Shown piece after piece: positions 50,440-59,552 of a DNA stretch of 64,000 nt; the stretch's first letter is position 1; each line of letters opens with the position of its first letter. The stretch is from JAIBJN01 sp963802795. GTDB lineage: Bacteria; Actinomycetota; Thermoleophilia; Gaiellales; Gaiellaceae. The position numbers and the translations under genes were made by a program. Below the pieces are notes generated by a model, which made no database searches, was not told the origin of the DNA, and saw nothing but the letters and a program-made list of their open reading frames with translations. The stretch covers positions 224,979 through 288,978 of the forward strand of contig CAWDJV010000002.1 of NCBI GenBank assembly GCA_963802795.1. The letters are read 5' to 3'.

Positions 50440-50831
50440 GCCTCCAGTCTCGCGGCGCCCGCCGCTTGGGTGGGAAACCGGGTGGTGAAGGTGAGGAAAA
50501 GCGCTGGTTCTCGGCCGCTTCGGAAGTTCCCCGCGCAGACTCGATCCCCCAGCAAGTTCACGCAGGAGGGCTTTCACGCCGGGACGGCGGACTCTTACCT
50601 CGCATCATAGCTCGAGTTTTCATCGCACCCTGCGCCTCCCGGCGCCGCGCAATCCCGGGGTGGACGGGGTCCGTCCTCCGGCGGCGGAGGCGCTGTTCGT
50701 CGGCGTCCACCGGCGAGAGGGGGCGGGCTTCGTCCCGAGGCGTTCGCCGAACGCGGTGCTTTAGGATTGCCCCGCGGTACGGGCGGCGCGGGCTCGCCGC
50801 ACTCTCTTAGTTGCTGGGAGGCGGGTCACGA
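50440..50831. other. Intergenic region with no recognisable gene
   Basis: About 390 bp separating the divergent PHP and cytidylyltransferase genes. No gene, tRNA or strong hairpin is seen. GGGAGGCGGG at about 50816 precedes the ATG at 50832 and serves as its ribosome binding site. Confidence 0.4.
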
Positions 50832-52213
50832 ATGGCAAGGATCGAGCACTTGGCGGAGGGTGCGCGGCTCGGGGAGCTCGAGGAGAGACGGGCGGGCGTC
50901 GTAGTGCCCGAGTTCGAGTCGCCGGTCGGGGTGATCCTCGCCGCGGGGACGGGCTCGCGGCTGGGCGTCGGTTCGAAGGCGCTCGCGCGCCTGGCGGGGA
51001 TCACGCTCCTGGAGCGGGCCGTCGCCACCTTGCGCGCGGTCGGGATCGAGGAGATCCTCGTCGTCGTCGGCTACGAGAAGGAGCGCGTTCGCGAGTTCGT
51101 GCGCGAGCGCGGCCTCGGCGTTCAGCTGGTCGAGAACGGCGACTTTGGTCTCGGAAACGGCTCCTCCGCCTTCGTCGGCGCGCGCGCGGCCGGACGCCGC
51201 TTCCTGATCGCCATGGTCGACCATGTCGTCGACCCGGAGGCGCTGCGGCGCCTGCTCCGCAGCGAGGCGGCCTTCGCCCTTGCCGTCGATTCGCGGCCCC
51301 ACGTCTGCGACCTCGACGAGGCCACGAAGGTGCGGCTGCAGGGACGGCCGCGTCGTGGCCGTCAGGCGTGAGTTGGACGTGTGGGAGGCGGTCGATGCCG
51401 GGCTCGCCCTCTGCGACGCCGAGGTCGCCGACGGTCGCGGAGCGCTGCCTCGCGGCGGGGGAGCAGAGCTGGAACGCTGTCAAGCGCCGCTGGCTGGGAG
51501 AAGGCGGCGAGATCGAGGCCGTCGACCTCGAGGGTCTCTTCTGGATCGACGTCGACACCCCGGCCGACCGGCGACGCGCCGAGCGCACGCTCGTCTCCCT
51601 GGCCGCCCGCAAGCCGCTGGACGGGCCCGTCTCCCGCCTCGTGAACCGTCGCCTCTCCGGGCCGATCTCGCTCGTGCTCCTGCGTGCGGGGGTCTCGCCG
51701 GGCGCGGCGACCGTCGCCGCGTTTCTCTTCGCGCTCGCCGCCGCGGCGGTGCTCGCCCTCGGGGTCGTGTGGCCGGCGGCACTCGTCCTCGGCGGAATAC
51801 TTGTCCAGCTGGCGTCCATCCTCGACGGAGTGGACGGGGAGATCGCGCGCGCCTCGCTCCGCAGCTCGCCGTTCGGGGGCTTCCTCGACTCGGTGCTCGA
51901 CCGGGCGGCCGACGCCGCCGTGCTCGCCGCGCTGGCGATCGCCGCCGGCCTGGACGCGACGACCTGGGCCCTCCTGGCGGCCGCGCTCTTCGGCTCCCTC
52001 ATGACGCCGTACGTGAAGGCGGCCTACGAGGCGGCCTATCGCCGCCCCCTGCCGCGCCCGATCTCGCCGATCAACGCGGGGCGCGACGTCCGCCTCCTGG
52101 TCGCCTCCCTCTCGGCAATCGCGCTCCAGCCCCTCTGGGGCCTCGTCGCGCTCGCGGTCTTGACGAACGCCGAGGCCGTGCGGCGCTTCGTCGGCACCGC
52201 CCTGGCGCGCTAA
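50832..52213 (+). CDS. Fused sugar/inositol-phosphate cytidylyltransferase and CDP-alcohol phosphotransferase (two frame breaks)
   Basis: From ATG at 50832, the N-terminal domain (about 1-240) is a MobA/IspD-type nucleotidyltransferase: VGVILAAGTGSRLGVGSKAL, LVVVGYEKERVREFVRERG, ENGDFGLGNGSSAFVGARAA and FLIAMVDHVVDPEALRRLLR. The C-terminal domain is a CDP-alcohol phosphatidyltransferase with SILDGVDGEIARASLRSSPF and GGFLDSVLDRAAD, matching D-x2-DG-x2-AR-x8-G-x3-D-x3-D, plus five or six membrane helices. This order is that of bifunctional IPCT/DIPPS, which makes di-myo-inositol-phosphate phosphate. Frames shift near 51345 (after KVRLQ) and 51430 (after CDAEVAD); the middle piece carries VVAVRRELDVWEAVDAGLAL. 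Substrate is inferred from domain order only. Confidence 0.82.
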
Positions 52214-52227
52214 ACCGACGCAAGCCG

Positions 52228-52356
52228 GTGCGCGCCGTCCTCAACCCGCTCGGGTTCCTCCTTGCCGGGCTGACGATCGGCTACGTCCTCGCCCGCTCCC
52301 TGAACCGCCTCACCTGGCGGGACGGGCCGAACGAGATGCCTCCTCCCCCACTCTAA
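52228..52356 (+). CDS. Possible small membrane peptide
   Basis: GTG at 52228 opens 42 codons: VRAVLNPLGFLLAGLTIGYV, then LARSLNRLTWRDG and a Pro end. One membrane helix is predicted. It follows the CDP-alcohol transferase by 14 bp and could be a coupled small protein. Confidence 0.35.
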   Translation: MRAVLNPLGFLLAGLTIGYVLARSLNRLTWRDGPNEMPPPPL

Positions 52357-52463
52357 TGAGATGGCTCCTCTCCGCCACGCCCCACGGCCCTCCCCTCGCA
52401 CGTGAGGCCCCCCTTCATGTCAGCCCAGCGGGCTTCACAGCCGTGAACACGGCCGGTGCTGTC

Positions 52464-52655
52464 CTAGAGGAGGATCTGGCGCAGCAGCTCGAGCGGACAG
52501 CCCGCGGACGCGAGCGCGGCCGCGAGGTGCCAGTCCGCTTCCGACTCGGCGAGCTCAGAAGACTCGGCGGCTGAGAAACCGAGCTCGGCGAACCGCTCGA
52601 GGCGCCACTCGAGCAGTCTCTCGTCCGTGAGGATCTCGAAGCTGGCCACAGTCAC
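52464..52655 (-). CDS. Small conserved-looking helical protein
   Basis: GTG at 52653-52655 gives 63 residues, TVASFEILTDERLLEWRLER, FAELGFSAAESSELAESEAD and LAAALASAGCPLELLRQILL, three amphipathic helices of a type common in actinobacterial small proteins. The start overlaps the corrected stop of the rubredoxin-like gene by 4 bp (GTGA), supporting both genes. Confidence 0.6.
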   Translation of the reverse strand: MTVASFEILTDERLLEWRLERFAELGFSAAESSELAESEADWHLAAALASAGCPLELLRQILL

Positions 52656-52902
52656 GAGGCGCTCGGTGGGGGCTCACTCATCTCGGGCCGCTCGTTGACG
52701 CGCGGGTTGCGCGAGGATGCCGAGCCGCGATCCGCGGCAGCGAAAGGCCGCCAGGGAAGCTCTCCCACGCGCTCGCCTGGCACATGGGACAGGCCTGCGG
52801 CGGGCCGCTGGCGATGACCCCATAGCCGCAAACTGAGCAGCGGAGCTCTGCCCTCCCCGTCTCGGGGTCGGACTCGCTGGGGGGCGGTCGATCATGCGTC
52901 AT
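52652..52902 (-). CDS. Rubredoxin/rubrerythrin-type zinc-ribbon protein (frame break)
   Basis: The protein begins MTHDRPPPSESDPETGRAEL and has two CxxC knuckles, RCSVCGYGVIASGPPQACPM with CQASAWE after it, as in rubredoxin-like and rubrerythrin C-terminal domains that bind iron or zinc. As read it ends at 52678 with SFPGGLSLPRIA; one phase over after WE it reads LPWRPFAAADRGSASSRNPR and stops at 52652, overlapping the next start, so the corrected end is given. Likely a small redox or metal-binding partner. Confidence 0.72.
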
Positions 52903-52976
52903 GACCCCGCCGACGGTTTCTTACGAGGCATCTCCCGAACCCTACCCCGTCACCCGACGTCGGGGATGGGCGCCGG

Positions 52977-53759
52977 CTACCAGCTCACGCCCTCGCGTTG
53001 AGCGAGTCGCCGGAGGACGTCTTCGGCGAGTACGAGGGTCGCGTCGCGGTTCACGCGAGCGGCGGCAAGGGCGGCGCTCTTCGTGTCGCCGTGGCGGATC
53101 GACGTCGCCGCGTCCGTGAGCGGTTGGAGTTGCCCCTCGCTCGTCCCGAGCGCGGCCTGAAGCGGCGGCCAGACGGGTTTCGTCTCCGTCGCCGAGATCT
53201 TGGCCGCATGGAAGCGGTGGGCGTTCTCCACGGCCCGGTAGGCGTAGAGGAAGGCGTCGTCGCCGCGGTCGCGGAGGCTGAAACCGAGATCCTTGAACGC
53301 GAGCCGCAGCCTCGGCTCACGGACGAAGCGCCACGCGGCGTTCGCGGCGGTCGTGAAGTCGCGCGCGCGCGGGCCGTCCAGCTCCGTGACGGCGCCGGCC
53401 TCGTAGCGCTCGTGGATCGTTCCGACGACGTTCGCGCGAGCCTCGACGCCGCGGACTTCGAGCCACGAGTGCAGCTCCGCGCGCAGCCGGAGCGCGTCGC
53501 GCCTGTCGCCACGGTCGAGGCGGATGAGCGCGTAGATCGCGAGGGTCACGTCGAAGACGTCCTGGACGAACGCGCGCAGGGTCAGCACGTCCTGCTCCTC
53601 CGCGATCGCCCAGTAGGCAAGAGCATGTCCGAGGACTTCGAGCGTCGAGTCGTCGTCGAGCTGGATCCCGGCCTCGACGCCGAACGTCATCAGCTCCTTC
53701 GGCTCGACGTCGGCGAAGAAGAAGTACGTTCGCCGACCTTCGTACGGCGGAATCGGCAT
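52977..53759 (-). CDS. Hypothetical protein of unknown family
   Basis: From ATG at 53757-53759 the 260-residue soluble product starts MPIPPYEGRRTYFFFADVEP, has an Asp-rich QLDDDSTLEVLGHALAYWAI segment and a long helical C-terminal half (RFHAAKISATETKPVWPPLQ, SAALAAARVNRDATLVLAED). No domain is recognised; the helical repeats might be a protein-binding scaffold. It is a single gene, divergent from the reductase at 53891. Confidence 0.55.
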   Translation of the reverse strand: MPIPPYEGRRTYFFFADVEPKELMTFGVEAGIQLDDDSTLEVLGHALAYWAIAEEQDVLTLRAFVQDVFDVTLAIYALIRLDRGDRRDALRLRAELHSWLEVRGVEARANVVGTIHERYEAGAVTELDGPRARDFTTAANAAWRFVREPRLRLAFKDLGFSLRDRGDDAFLYAYRAVENAHRFHAAKISATETKPVWPPLQAALGTSEGQLQPLTDAATSIRHGDTKSAALAAARVNRDATLVLAEDVLRRLAQREGVSW

Positions 53760-53890
53760 CGCGCCAAGAACGTTAGTGGCGCCACGCACACTGCAGGACT
53801 TGCCCAGTTGGCAATCCCGCCGGGTTTGACAACACGCTCGCCCACGCGACGTTGCTTCGCCACGCTCCTGCGGCGTAGCATCGAACCGAG

Positions 53891-54458
53891 ATGGGAAAGA
53901 TCGTGATCAGCGAGAACGTCACGCTCGACGGAGTCGTCCAGGACCCGGCCGGTACGGAAGGGTTCGGGCGCGGCGGCTGGGTCGGACGTGTCGGCGAGCG
54001 GGGTCGCGAAGAGGCGGCCAAGGTCCTGCTCGACGAGGCGCTGGGCGCCGAAGCCCAGCTGTTCGGTCGGCGAACCTACGAGTTCCTCGCCGCGCGGTGG
54101 CCATCCCGGAGTGGCGAATTGGCGGACAGGTTGAACGACATGCCCAAGTACGTCGTGTCCTCGACTCTGAAGGATCCCGACTGGAACAACTCGACGGTGC
54201 TTCCGGGCGACGTCATGCAGGAGGTCTCGAAGCTGAAGGAGGAGCTAGACGGAGAGATCGTCGTCGCCGGCAGCATCCGGCTCGTCCGCACGCTGATGGA
54301 GAACGACCTGGTCGACGAGCTGCGGCTGATGATCTACCCGGTCGTGCTCGGGGCCGGCGAGCGCCTCTTCGGCGAGACCAGCGACCAAAGGCCGGTGCGC
54401 CTCGTCGAGACCCTGGACCGTCGACGACCTCGCCTACCTCACCTACGAGTCCGTCTGA
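53891..54458 (+). CDS. RibD C-terminal/dihydrofolate-reductase-family protein (frame break near the end)
   Basis: The frame begins MGKIVISENVTLDGVVQDPA, then AQLFGRRTYEFLAARWPSRS, MPKYVVSSTLKDPDWNNSTV, EIVVAGSIRLVRTLMENDLV and ELRLMIYPVVLGAGERLFGE, the sequence order of the bacterial YyaP/YwjB-like DHFR-fold reductases that use NADPH. As read it continues to 54697 in the wrong phase; after LVET the next phase reads TVDDLAYLTYESV and stops at 54456-54458, the usual end. The corrected span is given. Confidence 0.87.
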
Positions 54459-54611
54459 AACGTCTAGCCCGGGTGGACGCGCCGCCGAATGGGGCTAGGC
54501 GCCTGGGGACATTCGTGAACGCTGGCCCACGTCAGGCCACTACCGCCTGCTCGCCGTGGGAGGTCAGGCGGACTGTTCGAGTGCCGCGCAACTCGGCACT
54601 CCCGGGACGGA

Positions 54612-55028
54612 TCACCTGTCTTGTCGCTCCCAGAGTCGCCCGTCCGCCAACCGGCCATGCCGGAGATAGTGGAGGGCTTCCTCAACGGCATCCTTGACAC
54701 CCACCAGCTTCCGGCGCGGCCAGCCCGCCGCCTGCCCGCCGAAGCAGAAGTCCTCTTCCTCGCCCTCGGCATCGGGGTCTCCGATGAGGTCGTAGAAGAC
54801 ATCGGGACCGGTCTGCGCTGTGACCATGTAGCGGCCTTCCGAGGCCGACATGCCGAGGTACTGGTCGGCCTCGTCGACGTTTGGCGCATCTTTGACGAGG
54901 AAGAGATCGGCGCACCAGTCGGCCTCGATGTCGCGGATTGTCTTCTCGACCAGGGCAGCGTTCGCCGCCACGCGCTGATCGCGTCTCTCGGGCAGCGGCC
55001 ACGTGGTCAGCCAGACCGCGACCTGCAT
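54612..55028 (-). CDS. Imm1-like immunity protein
   Basis: From ATG at 55026-55028 the 138-residue protein reads MQVAVWLTTWPLPERRDQRV, then DADLFLVKDAPNV-like strands, YLGMSASEGRYMVTAQTGPD, FCFGGQAAGWPRRKLVGVKD and LHYLRHGRLADGRLWERQ. The central glycine-rich strand, the FGG turn and the C-terminal helix followed by a W are typical of the Imm1 family, immunity proteins against secreted or contact-delivered deaminase and nuclease toxins. No toxin gene is evident alongside, so it may be an orphan immunity gene in an accessory region. Family assignment is by pattern, moderate certainty. Confidence 0.6.
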   Translation of the reverse strand: MQVAVWLTTWPLPERRDQRVAANAALVEKTIRDIEADWCADLFLVKDAPNVDEADQYLGMSASEGRYMVTAQTGPDVFYDLIGDPDAEGEEEDFCFGGQAAGWPRRKLVGVKDAVEEALHYLRHGRLADGRLWERQDR

Positions 55029-55145
55029 TCGCCAAGGGTGGCAGACCGCGCGCGCCGGGTAGACGGCGACGCAGGCGCGTCCGGGCTCTGCGTCCATCGG
55101 TTTGACCAGTTTGTCGACGCTACAGTGACCGCCTACGATCGAGCG

Positions 55146-55467
55146 ATGAGCTTCACCGCGACGCATAGCAACGGTTCGATGGAGGTTGACCCGACGCCCG
55201 AAGTCCTCGACGCGCTCGTCGGCGAACTGGACGGCCCTGCCGACTCCGAGCACGCAGACACCGCCGTCGCGCACGAGTCTGGCTGGTCGTTATCGGCGTT
55301 CCCCTCAGGTTTGGTTGTCTGGGAGGACGTCGAAGCGGCGACCGAGGCACGCCGCATCGATGGTGCGACGCGCGACGACGTTCGCGCGCTATTCGGCCTC
55401 GTTGCTCGTGGTGACCGACGCCGTTGAGGCGATACTCGACGACATCGCCGGGCGCCAACGGCGCTAG
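55146..55467 (+). CDS. Small protein of possible immunity type (frame break)
   Basis: ATG at 55146 opens MSFTATHSNGSMEVDPTPEV, LDALVGELDGPADSEHADTA and LSAFPSGLVVWEDVEAATEA. As read it stops at 55427, but the next phase reads TDAVEAILDDIAGRQRR with a stop at 55467, and the helical wording suits a real C-terminus, so a frame break near 55405 is inferred. The opening resembles Imm-type proteins that co-occur with Imm1 genes; not a firm assignment. Confidence 0.45.
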
Positions 55468-55532
55468 TCCTTCGGTAGCCCTTTCTGAGCTCCAGGCTTC
55501 TGGCGCGGGCGAGTGTTCACGATGTCCCGTGA

Positions 55533-55717
55533 CTACTCGCGAACTTGCGCATAGCTCTCGACGCGTCGGCGCATAGCCTCGATCAGCTCCAGAGCTTGCG
55601 CCTGCTGGCGCTGATAGCGGCGGTCGCCGGTGAGCTGCACTACAGATCCCCAACGAGCGCGTCCCATGCGCGGTCGAGGAGAGACAGGAGTTCTGCGCGA
55701 CTCGGAGTGGAAGACAC
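55533..55717 (-). CDS. Small helical protein (frame break)
   Basis: GTG at 55715-55717 gives VSSTPSRAELLSLLDRAWDA and LVGDL before a stop; the next phase continues VQLTGDRRYQRQQAQALELI and EAMRRRVESYAQVRE to 55533. Together they make a plausible ~61-residue, mostly helical protein. Function unknown. Confidence 0.4.
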
Positions 55718-55723
55718 GACGAA

Positions 55724-56235
55724 CTACCGTACAGCGGGCTGGCCTGGGCCAGTGTTCGGGATTGCCCCCTGAGATTGATACCGCCACGGCACTGCGGCGC
55801 CGAGCAAGTCGGCTGCTAGTTCTCTTTCTGCCTGCCTCTCGTCGTGCTGCGCTGCGCTCTCGTCGTGCTGCGCTGCGCTCTCGACCGGGGATACCCAGCT
55901 CTCGCGTCGTTTCACCCAGATCTCATCTTCGGGCTTCAGCTCGAAGGGCGCCTCATCCAGACTTCCGAGCCGAATCTCGATGAGCTGCCACCAGGGTTGC
56001 TCGTGTCCAGCAGCCGAGACCCACACCGGGGGCAGAAGCCGCGACCGTCATAGCTTGAGATCTCGCCGCTCATCTCAAACGCCTCGACGGGCCAATGCGC
56101 ATACACAGTGAACGCACTGCCAGACTCCTTTCTGCAACCCGCACAGTGGCAACGCCGGACATGCACAGGGTCACCGCGAACGCTGTAGCGGACCGCCCCG
56201 CAGAGACATCCGCCGGTGCGAACTCTTGCCTCCAC
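55724..56235 (-). CDS. GFA-family protein (glutathione-dependent formaldehyde-activating type), frame break
   Basis: The frame starts MEARVRTGGCLCGAVRYSVR, RRCHCAGCRKESGSAFTVYA and FCPRCGSRLLDTS, the zinc-binding cysteines of the Mss4-like GFA domain. Near 55990 the phase shifts and continues EIRLGSLDEAPFELKPEDEI, WVKRRESWVSPVESAAQHDE, the usual C-terminus of the family. The reading continues through a duplicated 21-bp unit to 55724. These enzymes bind S-hydroxymethyl-glutathione or related adducts; many homologues have unknown roles. Confidence 0.75.
55840..55881. repeat. 21-bp tandem duplication
   Basis: CGTCGTGCTGCGCTGCGCTC followed by T occurs twice in a row, encoding a repeated SAAQHDE in the tail of the GFA-family gene. 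Confidence 0.85.
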
Positions 56236-56400
56236 GCGCGTGGATGCTACGCAAGACTGCGGTGCACGAGCGTCCTCTCCCTCGAGCGCAGTCGGGTTGT
56301 AATCGCAACTCTGTAGTCGCGTGACACGCCCTCAACGACCGCCCGCATCGCCCCGAGCTTCGTTCGGTCCGCAACATGGGATCCCATAGGCCGGAAGCCG

Positions 56401-57105
56401 ATGAGACCGGGTGCGCTCGTAGCGCTTTTCGCCGCGCTGACCTTTGTCGCCGGAGCTTGCACGGGCGATGACGGGATGCCCGTTGCTGAGGCGACAACGA
56501 CGACAACCCAACAGGCAGGTGGGCATCGCTGGCTGCTGGATGGGGGCTGCGGAAGCCGCCCGCCAGGCAGCAGAGGCCGCCGACGGCTGGCCTCCGCGAG
56601 AAGCTGGGAACCCTGATTCAGCAGGAGGCCGAGCTGGCAGAGGCCGCCGCGACCGGGGATCCCGGCGTGTTCGCCCCGGCGTTCGACCGGTTTTGAGGGC
56701 AATGGAGCCTGTGATTGATTCCGTCGCCCTCAAAAGGCCGTTGGACGCCGCGAGATCTGAGCTTGCTCAATGTCGAGGCGACGACGAAGGCGCGGGCGGC
56801 CTGGTGGAGCCGTGCTGGAAGCAAGTTGCGAGCGGCTACGAGACCGCAATGACCGCTGCGAAGCCGCGATTCTACGGGGTGGTGCGCCAGTCACGTTCGC
56901 TGTCGAGGAGATGATCAAGGCCGGGGAGGATCGGAACGTCGAGGGCTTTGGGAAAGCCGTCAGAGACCTCTCAGCCGGAGTGGAGACGCTACGGAGACTG
57001 GCTGCACGGTACGCGAGCGGGCTAGGCGACGCAGAAAAACTCAGCGAAGAATCTCAGCGGATCCTCGCTCGCATTGGGACTTCCAAGCCAGTCCGGGATA
57101 AATGA
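56401..57105 (+). pseudogene. Lipoprotein gene with several frame breaks
   Basis: ATG at 56401 starts a lipoprotein signal (MRPGALVALFAALTFVAGAC) and a short Thr-rich stretch. The rest is recoverable only by switching frames three or four times: AAEAARQAAEAADGWPPREA, KLGTLIQQEAELAEAAATGD, FAPAFDRF, EPVIDSVALKRPLDAARSEL and finally AVEEMIKAGEDRNVEGFGKA and SAGVETLRRLAARYASGLGD, ending KPVRDK at 57105. The reconstructed product is a helical secreted lipoprotein of about 225 residues. Break density is the highest in the window, so it may be a true pseudogene or a badly read stretch. Confidence 0.55.
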
Positions 57106-57231
57106 CGCTCAGTAGTCGTTGAGCTCAGCCCAGGCAGGCACCTACGAGACGCGCCGCCGACGGCCGTTTGCTTTGCGGAAGGAGGATGGCAACTGCGCGA
57201 GATTGTCGCGGGTCCGCCCGCGACGACCTGG

Positions 57232-57405
<174 letters not shown>

Positions 57406-57614
57406 GCCAATTTGCTGGATTTTCCGAAGGCGGTCGAGATGGCCGCCTTCCTTCTTGCAAGCCCATGTGCGAGCCGCGCGCTTGGGCAGGAACCGGCGGG
57501 TCGAAAAATCACTATTGGCGAGCTAGGCTAGTGAGGCAGAGCCGCACCAGGACAGCTTGTCACCGAGCGGAGCCGCAGCGACTGGCTTCCCGCCCGGCAG
57601 TAGGGCCGCAAGCA

Positions 57615-58013
57615 ATGGCCCTGCGCACACCTTCCCTCAGCGAGCAGGGTCGCAGCGCCGGCTACGCCGGTGATTCTGAATGGCTGCTGAGGGGAGTCGA
57701 GTCGATCATTCCGTTTCGACCCACCACATCACGAGGCCGGACCGCGCCTAGAAGGTTTCGGGTCGTTGTCCACGACGAGGATCCCGAGATCCTCGCGCTC
57801 TGGGCCGCTGCTCTGAACACCGACGGCTATGACGTGGACGTCGTGCCGGCTGAACGTATGGAGGCGCGGATCGACGAGCTCCGACGGATCAGGGAAGACA
57901 CACGAAGCGACGATCTGCGCGGAACAATCCAACGCGCGATCGAAGACTGCGAGCTACACCTGGGCAACCTCGAACCGGAAAGCGTGTATCTCCTTCCCCC
58001 ACCGACGGTCTAA
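57615..58013 (+). CDS. Protein with receiver-like segment, function unknown
   Basis: From ATG at 57615 the 132-residue frame has RFRVVVHDEDPEILALWAAA, LNTDGYDVDVVPAERMEARI in its middle, which resembles the first strand and helix of a response-regulator receiver domain (VVDDEPEIL...ALxxxGYxV), but the phospho-acceptor region is missing and the rest is helical (RGTIQRAIEDCELHLGNLEP). It may be a decayed or miniature regulator. A frame extension upstream crosses the repeat and is disregarded. Confidence 0.45.
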   Translation: MALRTPSLSEQGRSAGYAGDSEWLLRGVESIIPFRPTTSRGRTAPRRFRVVVHDEDPEILALWAAALNTDGYDVDVVPAERMEARIDELRRIREDTRSDDLRGTIQRAIEDCELHLGNLEPESVYLLPPPTV

Positions 58014-58123
58014 GAGGTGGTCTTGCTGCCGACAGCACGCGAGCTGATCGAGCAGCAGATGGAAGAGCGAACGACTGAAGTGCTTTTGCCGCGATGCCAC
58101 TAGAGAGCAGGCGACGGTAGCGC

Positions 58124-58399
58124 TCAAGATACGAGCCGGTCGCCCTCGCGCCGAGCTTGCCGACGGCGAGCGTTTCTCGGCGGTGCCATGAGGCTAGCCG
58201 CCTCGTGCGCATCGAGTTGCTTGCCGACGCTCTGGCGGCGTGCGACGGCGACTGCCTGCGCGCGGCTATGGACGCCGAGCTTTGGTAGCACACGCTGGAT
58301 GTGCGTCGCGACGGTCTTTGAGCTGATCACCAGTTCTCGCGCGATCTGTTGCTGGTCGAGTCCCTCCACGAGGAGATCGAGAACCTGGAGCGATCCCAA
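58124..58399 (-). pseudogene. LuxR-type DNA-binding domain, truncated at its N-terminal side
   Basis: The minus strand reads VLDLLVEGLDQQQIARELVI, SSKTVATHIQRVLPKLGVHS and RAQAVAVARRQ, a complete GerE/LuxR helix-turn-helix. The usual LTPRE start of this domain and any receiver upstream are absent; at about 58399 the sequence switches abruptly to another gene fragment on the opposite strand. It is therefore most likely the leftover C-terminus of a NarL-type response regulator cut by a rearrangement. Confidence 0.65.
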
Positions 58400-58878
58400 C
58401 TACCCAAGGCAAGGGCGGCAGCTTCACTGCCAACCCAGGCGAATGCTTCACCGTCACCGGGTGCGCCGCTTTCTCGACGGCACAGAGATGGGTGCCGAAC
58501 GATTCGGCCACGCTGACGGGTGACGCCAACCTGAACGGGTCGCTGACGTTCACGCTGTTCAACGACGCGACGTGTGGCGCCGGCGGCGGTACCTCTCAGT
58601 ACACGACCACAGTGACTGTGACGAACGCCGCATCCGGCTCAACGTTCAGCACAAACAACACCACGACGGCAGTAGTCGTTGTTGCAAACGACGGCAACTA
58701 CTCGTGGCTCGTGCATTACAACGACAACGTGCTCGCGGATCCCCCTGACTCGTGCAGCGAGACGACGGCGATCTCGATCACTAACTGGAGTCAACACGTC
58801 AGGCGGATCGGAAGAGTGGCCCCGGCGCAAGCCGGGGCCACTCTGTTTGATGTCGCTTACTTCAGAAGCAGGCAGTAG
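58399..58878 (+). pseudogene. Fragment of a secreted beta-sandwich protein
   Basis: The plus-strand frame reads TTQGKGGSFTANPGECFTVT, LTGDANLNGSLTFTLFNDAT, CGAGGGTSQYTTTVTVTNAA and GNYSWLVHYNDNVLADPPDS followed by CSETTAISITN, the Thr/Asn-rich strands of an Ig-like domain of surface proteins in high-GC Gram-positives. There is no start or signal peptide: the left end coincides with the truncated LuxR gene. The frame also reads through a terminator before its stop at 58878, so the real stop was lost. A junction fragment, not a gene. Confidence 0.5.
58815..58848 (+). terminator. Strong terminator after the secreted-protein fragment
   Basis: AGTGGCCCCGGC, loop GCAA, GCCGGGGCCACT (58815-58842) make a perfect 12-bp stem followed by CTGTTTG. 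Confidence 0.8.
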
Positions 58879-58993
58879 CTAGACCCGAGACGACGCGACC
58901 GAAGTCGGGGGCGCCAGCCGCCCCCGACTCGTTTCAAGGGACGGTGAGCTAACCGGCTCGACCTCCGAGTCCCAGCTCGACTCGGGCCAGCGG

Positions 58994-59509
58994 TCACGCG
59001 GGGCGGACGGTCTGCTCCCGATACGAGGGTGTGAGCTCTGTCCATCGAGTCCGCCAGTCATTGGGCTCTCGTCCCGCGCCATGGGCAGCGAGGTCCTCGA
59101 GGTGCGCCTGCCAGCCGGCTCCGTGTGCGGCGAGTTCTTCCAGGGGAATTCCACGCTCTTCGACCACGAGTCTCGTCTGGTCGCCGTCGGCGACGAGCAC
59201 GGCCTCAATGACGGTCTCTTCCTCCCGTCCTGGGGTCATGGTCACGAGCAGGTAGCGCGGAGGTTCGCACGCGTCAACTCGGCCGGGACCTTCCCATCCG
59301 CTCGTGAAGGTCGCTCGGAACGCGCCACCGAGACGTAGGTCGCCCTCGACCTCGGCGATCCAGCGAGCCAGGCGCTGCGCGTCGGTGAGTGCCGACCACA
59401 GGTCGTCGATGCCGGTGTCGTAGCTGCCCTCCATGCGGACGACGCCCTTACCGTCAACGGATCGCAGCGTCCCGGTGACGCGGGTGTTCGCTCGGGTCTC
59501 TTCGGTCAT
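58994..59509 (-). CDS. SRPBCC (AHSA1-like) domain protein
   Basis: ATG at 59507-59509, preceded by GGAGGGTGAC, gives 171 residues: MTEETRANTRVTGTLRSVDG, SYDTGIDDLWSALTDAQRLA, RWIAEVEGDLRLGGAFRATF and PRYLLVTMTPGREEETVIEA. These are the helix-grip-fold steps of the AHSA1/CalC branch of the START-like superfamily, which bind small hydrophobic molecules. It follows the ArsR-type regulator on the same strand with 43 bp between, a pairing often seen in actinobacteria, so the two probably form an autoregulated operon. Confidence 0.87.
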   Translation of the reverse strand: MTEETRANTRVTGTLRSVDGKGVVRMEGSYDTGIDDLWSALTDAQRLARWIAEVEGDLRLGGAFRATFTSGWEGPGRVDACEPPRYLLVTMTPGREEETVIEAVLVADGDQTRLVVEERGIPLEELAAHGAGWQAHLEDLAAHGAGREPNDWRTRWTELTPSYREQTVRPA

Positions 59510-59552
59510 GTCACCCTCCTCTTTCCTCGGGCGATTTCGGTGTGCAGGGCGT

